Assembly: GCA_018894105.1 (NCBI GenBank) | Contig: CM032123.1 | Location: 9,797,001-9,861,000, forward strand | DNA length: 64,000 bases | Direction: 5' to 3' | Source: Jacaranda mimosifolia | Taxonomy: Eukaryota > Streptophyta > Magnoliopsida > Lamiales > Bignoniaceae | In this document: piece after piece, positions 62,733 to 64,000 of the stretch | How the letters are laid out: every line of letters starts with the position of its first letter | Position numbering within the stretch: the stretch's first letter is position 1 | Translations under genes and position numbers: made by a program | The notes under the pieces: generated by a model | Seen by the model: the letters and a program-made list of their open reading frames with translations, nothing else | The model's database searches: none | What the model was told of the DNA's origin: nothing

Positions 62733-64000
62733 TGTTGCGACTTTGAAAAATCTGGAGAAGACGCACTTATTATTATTATTATTTTTCTGTTCATCTTAAA
62801 ATGGCGCCGTTTCCACGAAACGACGCCGTCTGCAGTTTATTTTAAGTTTCTGAAGTATTAGGGTTAAAATAAGAAAAACTATGCCGTTTGAGTTAGATTC
62901 CAGCCAACAACTGGAGTGACCAGATGATGACGCGTGGTGAGGATTAGCTTTCTGTTGGCTGATGATTAGGGCTTAAAGCAGTAATTAGTTGATATTTCCT
63001 TCCTTTAAATAGCAGACCTGTAATGGAATCGAATTAGAATATTAATGGCAAGAATTTCCTTTTTTTCTCTGTTCATTCTCCTCTGTCTCACAAATTCCAC
63101 CTTCACACACTTCACGCAACTCAAAATCCCCCGCCCTGGCGAGCAATTAATCCAGAAAAGCTGATTTCCCTTCTGCACTGGGCAACTCTTCACCAGAATC
63201 CTTAGTTGGGTGTAACAAGCGGCATTGGAGCCGATGCATTCTGGTGCTATGGCGAAGAACAACAACAACCGCACTGAAGCTCTGGAACAGCATGTAGCCG
63301 AGCTCAAAGAGAACAACTAATTATTGATGGCCAACCAATAGGAAATGAAACAACAACTGAAGGATCTGTTTAAGAGAATGGAAGAATGGATGAGCTACAG
63401 TAAAGGAAAGGAGCTGATCTCACCATCACCATCCTCATCGCAACCTAATCTTCGTCCTAGGGGTGACACTGGAATCCCTCTATCCCCTTCATTCACCAAA
63501 GCTACTAAAAATTCCAACCCAAGCTTGAAAAATCCCAAGGTTGAGTTTCCTAGATTCAGTGGCAAAAAACCCTATGCCTGATTATGAGAAAATACTAATG
63601 GCTGCTTTGCATATGGATGATTTGGCAGATAGTTGGTACCTTGACTACATTGAGGGTAGAGAGCATGTGATGGGAGAAATTTACTGAGTTGGTTTTACAT
63701 AGATTCTCTGTGCAAAGTGGGTGTAGTATTGTAGGGAGTTTTAACAAGCTTAAGCAAGAAAATACTGTCACTGAGTATGCTTTAAAATTTGAAGAACTTA
63801 AAGCATTTATGTCGAATATGAACAGATCTAGACAGAAGACTATTTTGTTCAAAGCTTCATCAGTGGCCTAAAGCAAGAAATAGGTCAGATGGTTGAGATG
63901 CTCAATCCAACCTCACTGTCTGACGCTATTCACGTGGCCCAAAAGCAAGAGACCCTCATGGAGGCTTTGAGCAAGGGGACAAAGAATGCTAAGACTGTAG
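62733..64000 (+). mobile_element. Ty3/gypsy LTR retrotransposon, 5' end, running off the window
   Basis: A probable LTR spans about 62733-63217, ending TGTAACA; its start is uncertain. It has a TATA-like TTTAAATA at about 63004. It is followed by CGGCATTGGAGCC, which differs from the initiator tRNA-Met primer-binding site TGGTATCAGAGCC only by transitions. A gag-type reading region follows on the + strand. The remainder, including pol and the second LTR, lies beyond the edge. Confidence 0.7.
63249..64000 (+). pseudogene. Ty3/gypsy gag, degenerate and partial
   Basis: It starts MAKNNNNRTEALEQHVAEL and is broken by stops at 63318 and 63339. It continues through MKQQLKDLFKRMEEWM and a Ser/Pro-rich linker to PKVEFPRFSGKKPYA, the usual entry to the retrotransposon gag domain. 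About 20 residues normally following (the GxxPxxW...YF stretch) are missing. The reading resumes in another frame as DYEKILMAALHMDDLADSWY. Further shifts lead to RFSVQSGCSIVGSFNKLKQE and SGLKQEIGQMVEML. Intact gag forms the virus-like particle of the element. This copy cannot. Confidence 0.8.

Overview
The window is nuclear DNA from a flowering plant, most likely a eudicot. It is AT-rich, its genes are split by short GT-AG introns, and most of the sequence is transposon remnants and simple repeats. I see no bacterial operons, CRISPR arrays, rRNA genes or intact tRNA genes. The species cannot be named from the sequence alone.

Two conserved host genes stand out. A two-exon MATE-family transporter (DETOXIFICATION 48/49 type, 568 aa predicted) lies on the + strand at 6142-8013, with a plausible G-box/TATA promoter just upstream. 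The C-terminal 561 codons of a symplekin/Pta1 homologue (ESP4/TANG1 type, mRNA 3'-end processing) lie on the - strand at 45225-60179. I resolved this into 17 coding exons, nearly all ending in phase 0. Its 5' part lies beyond the right edge. A possible orphan exon (27735-27838, -) and a telo-box/site-II promoter-like cluster (28926-28958) hint at a third, unresolved gene.

The rest is mobile DNA. Region by region: 1-5900 intergenic; 6.1-8.0 kb MATE gene; 8.0-15.4 kb intergenic with a (TAA)n tract and a Tourist-like MITE; 15.4-21.1 kb a cluster of MITEs and two CACTA-type elements, one of them a ~680-bp foldback; 24.2-24.6 kb a MITE related to the one at 15.4 kb; 29.0-30.9 kb a hAT-like element (8-bp duplication) inserted into the terminal repeat of a PIF/Harbinger-like element; 34.4-44.1 kb a large decayed Mutator-like element with an Ulp1-protease-type gene (+) and a MuDR-type transposase gene (-) converging on each other; 45.2-60.2 kb symplekin, whose largest intron holds a small Copia-type LTR element with an inverted pol fragment; 61.5 kb another Tourist-like MITE; 62.7 kb to the end, a Ty3/gypsy element with degenerate gag.

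The most unusual signal is inside the Mutator-like element. Its introns and untranslated spaces are filled with arrays built on AGTACA/AGTATA (or TGTACT) cores spaced 21-22 bp apart, organised into 88-bp or 123-bp higher-order units. The arrays have diverged in sequence but share the spacing.
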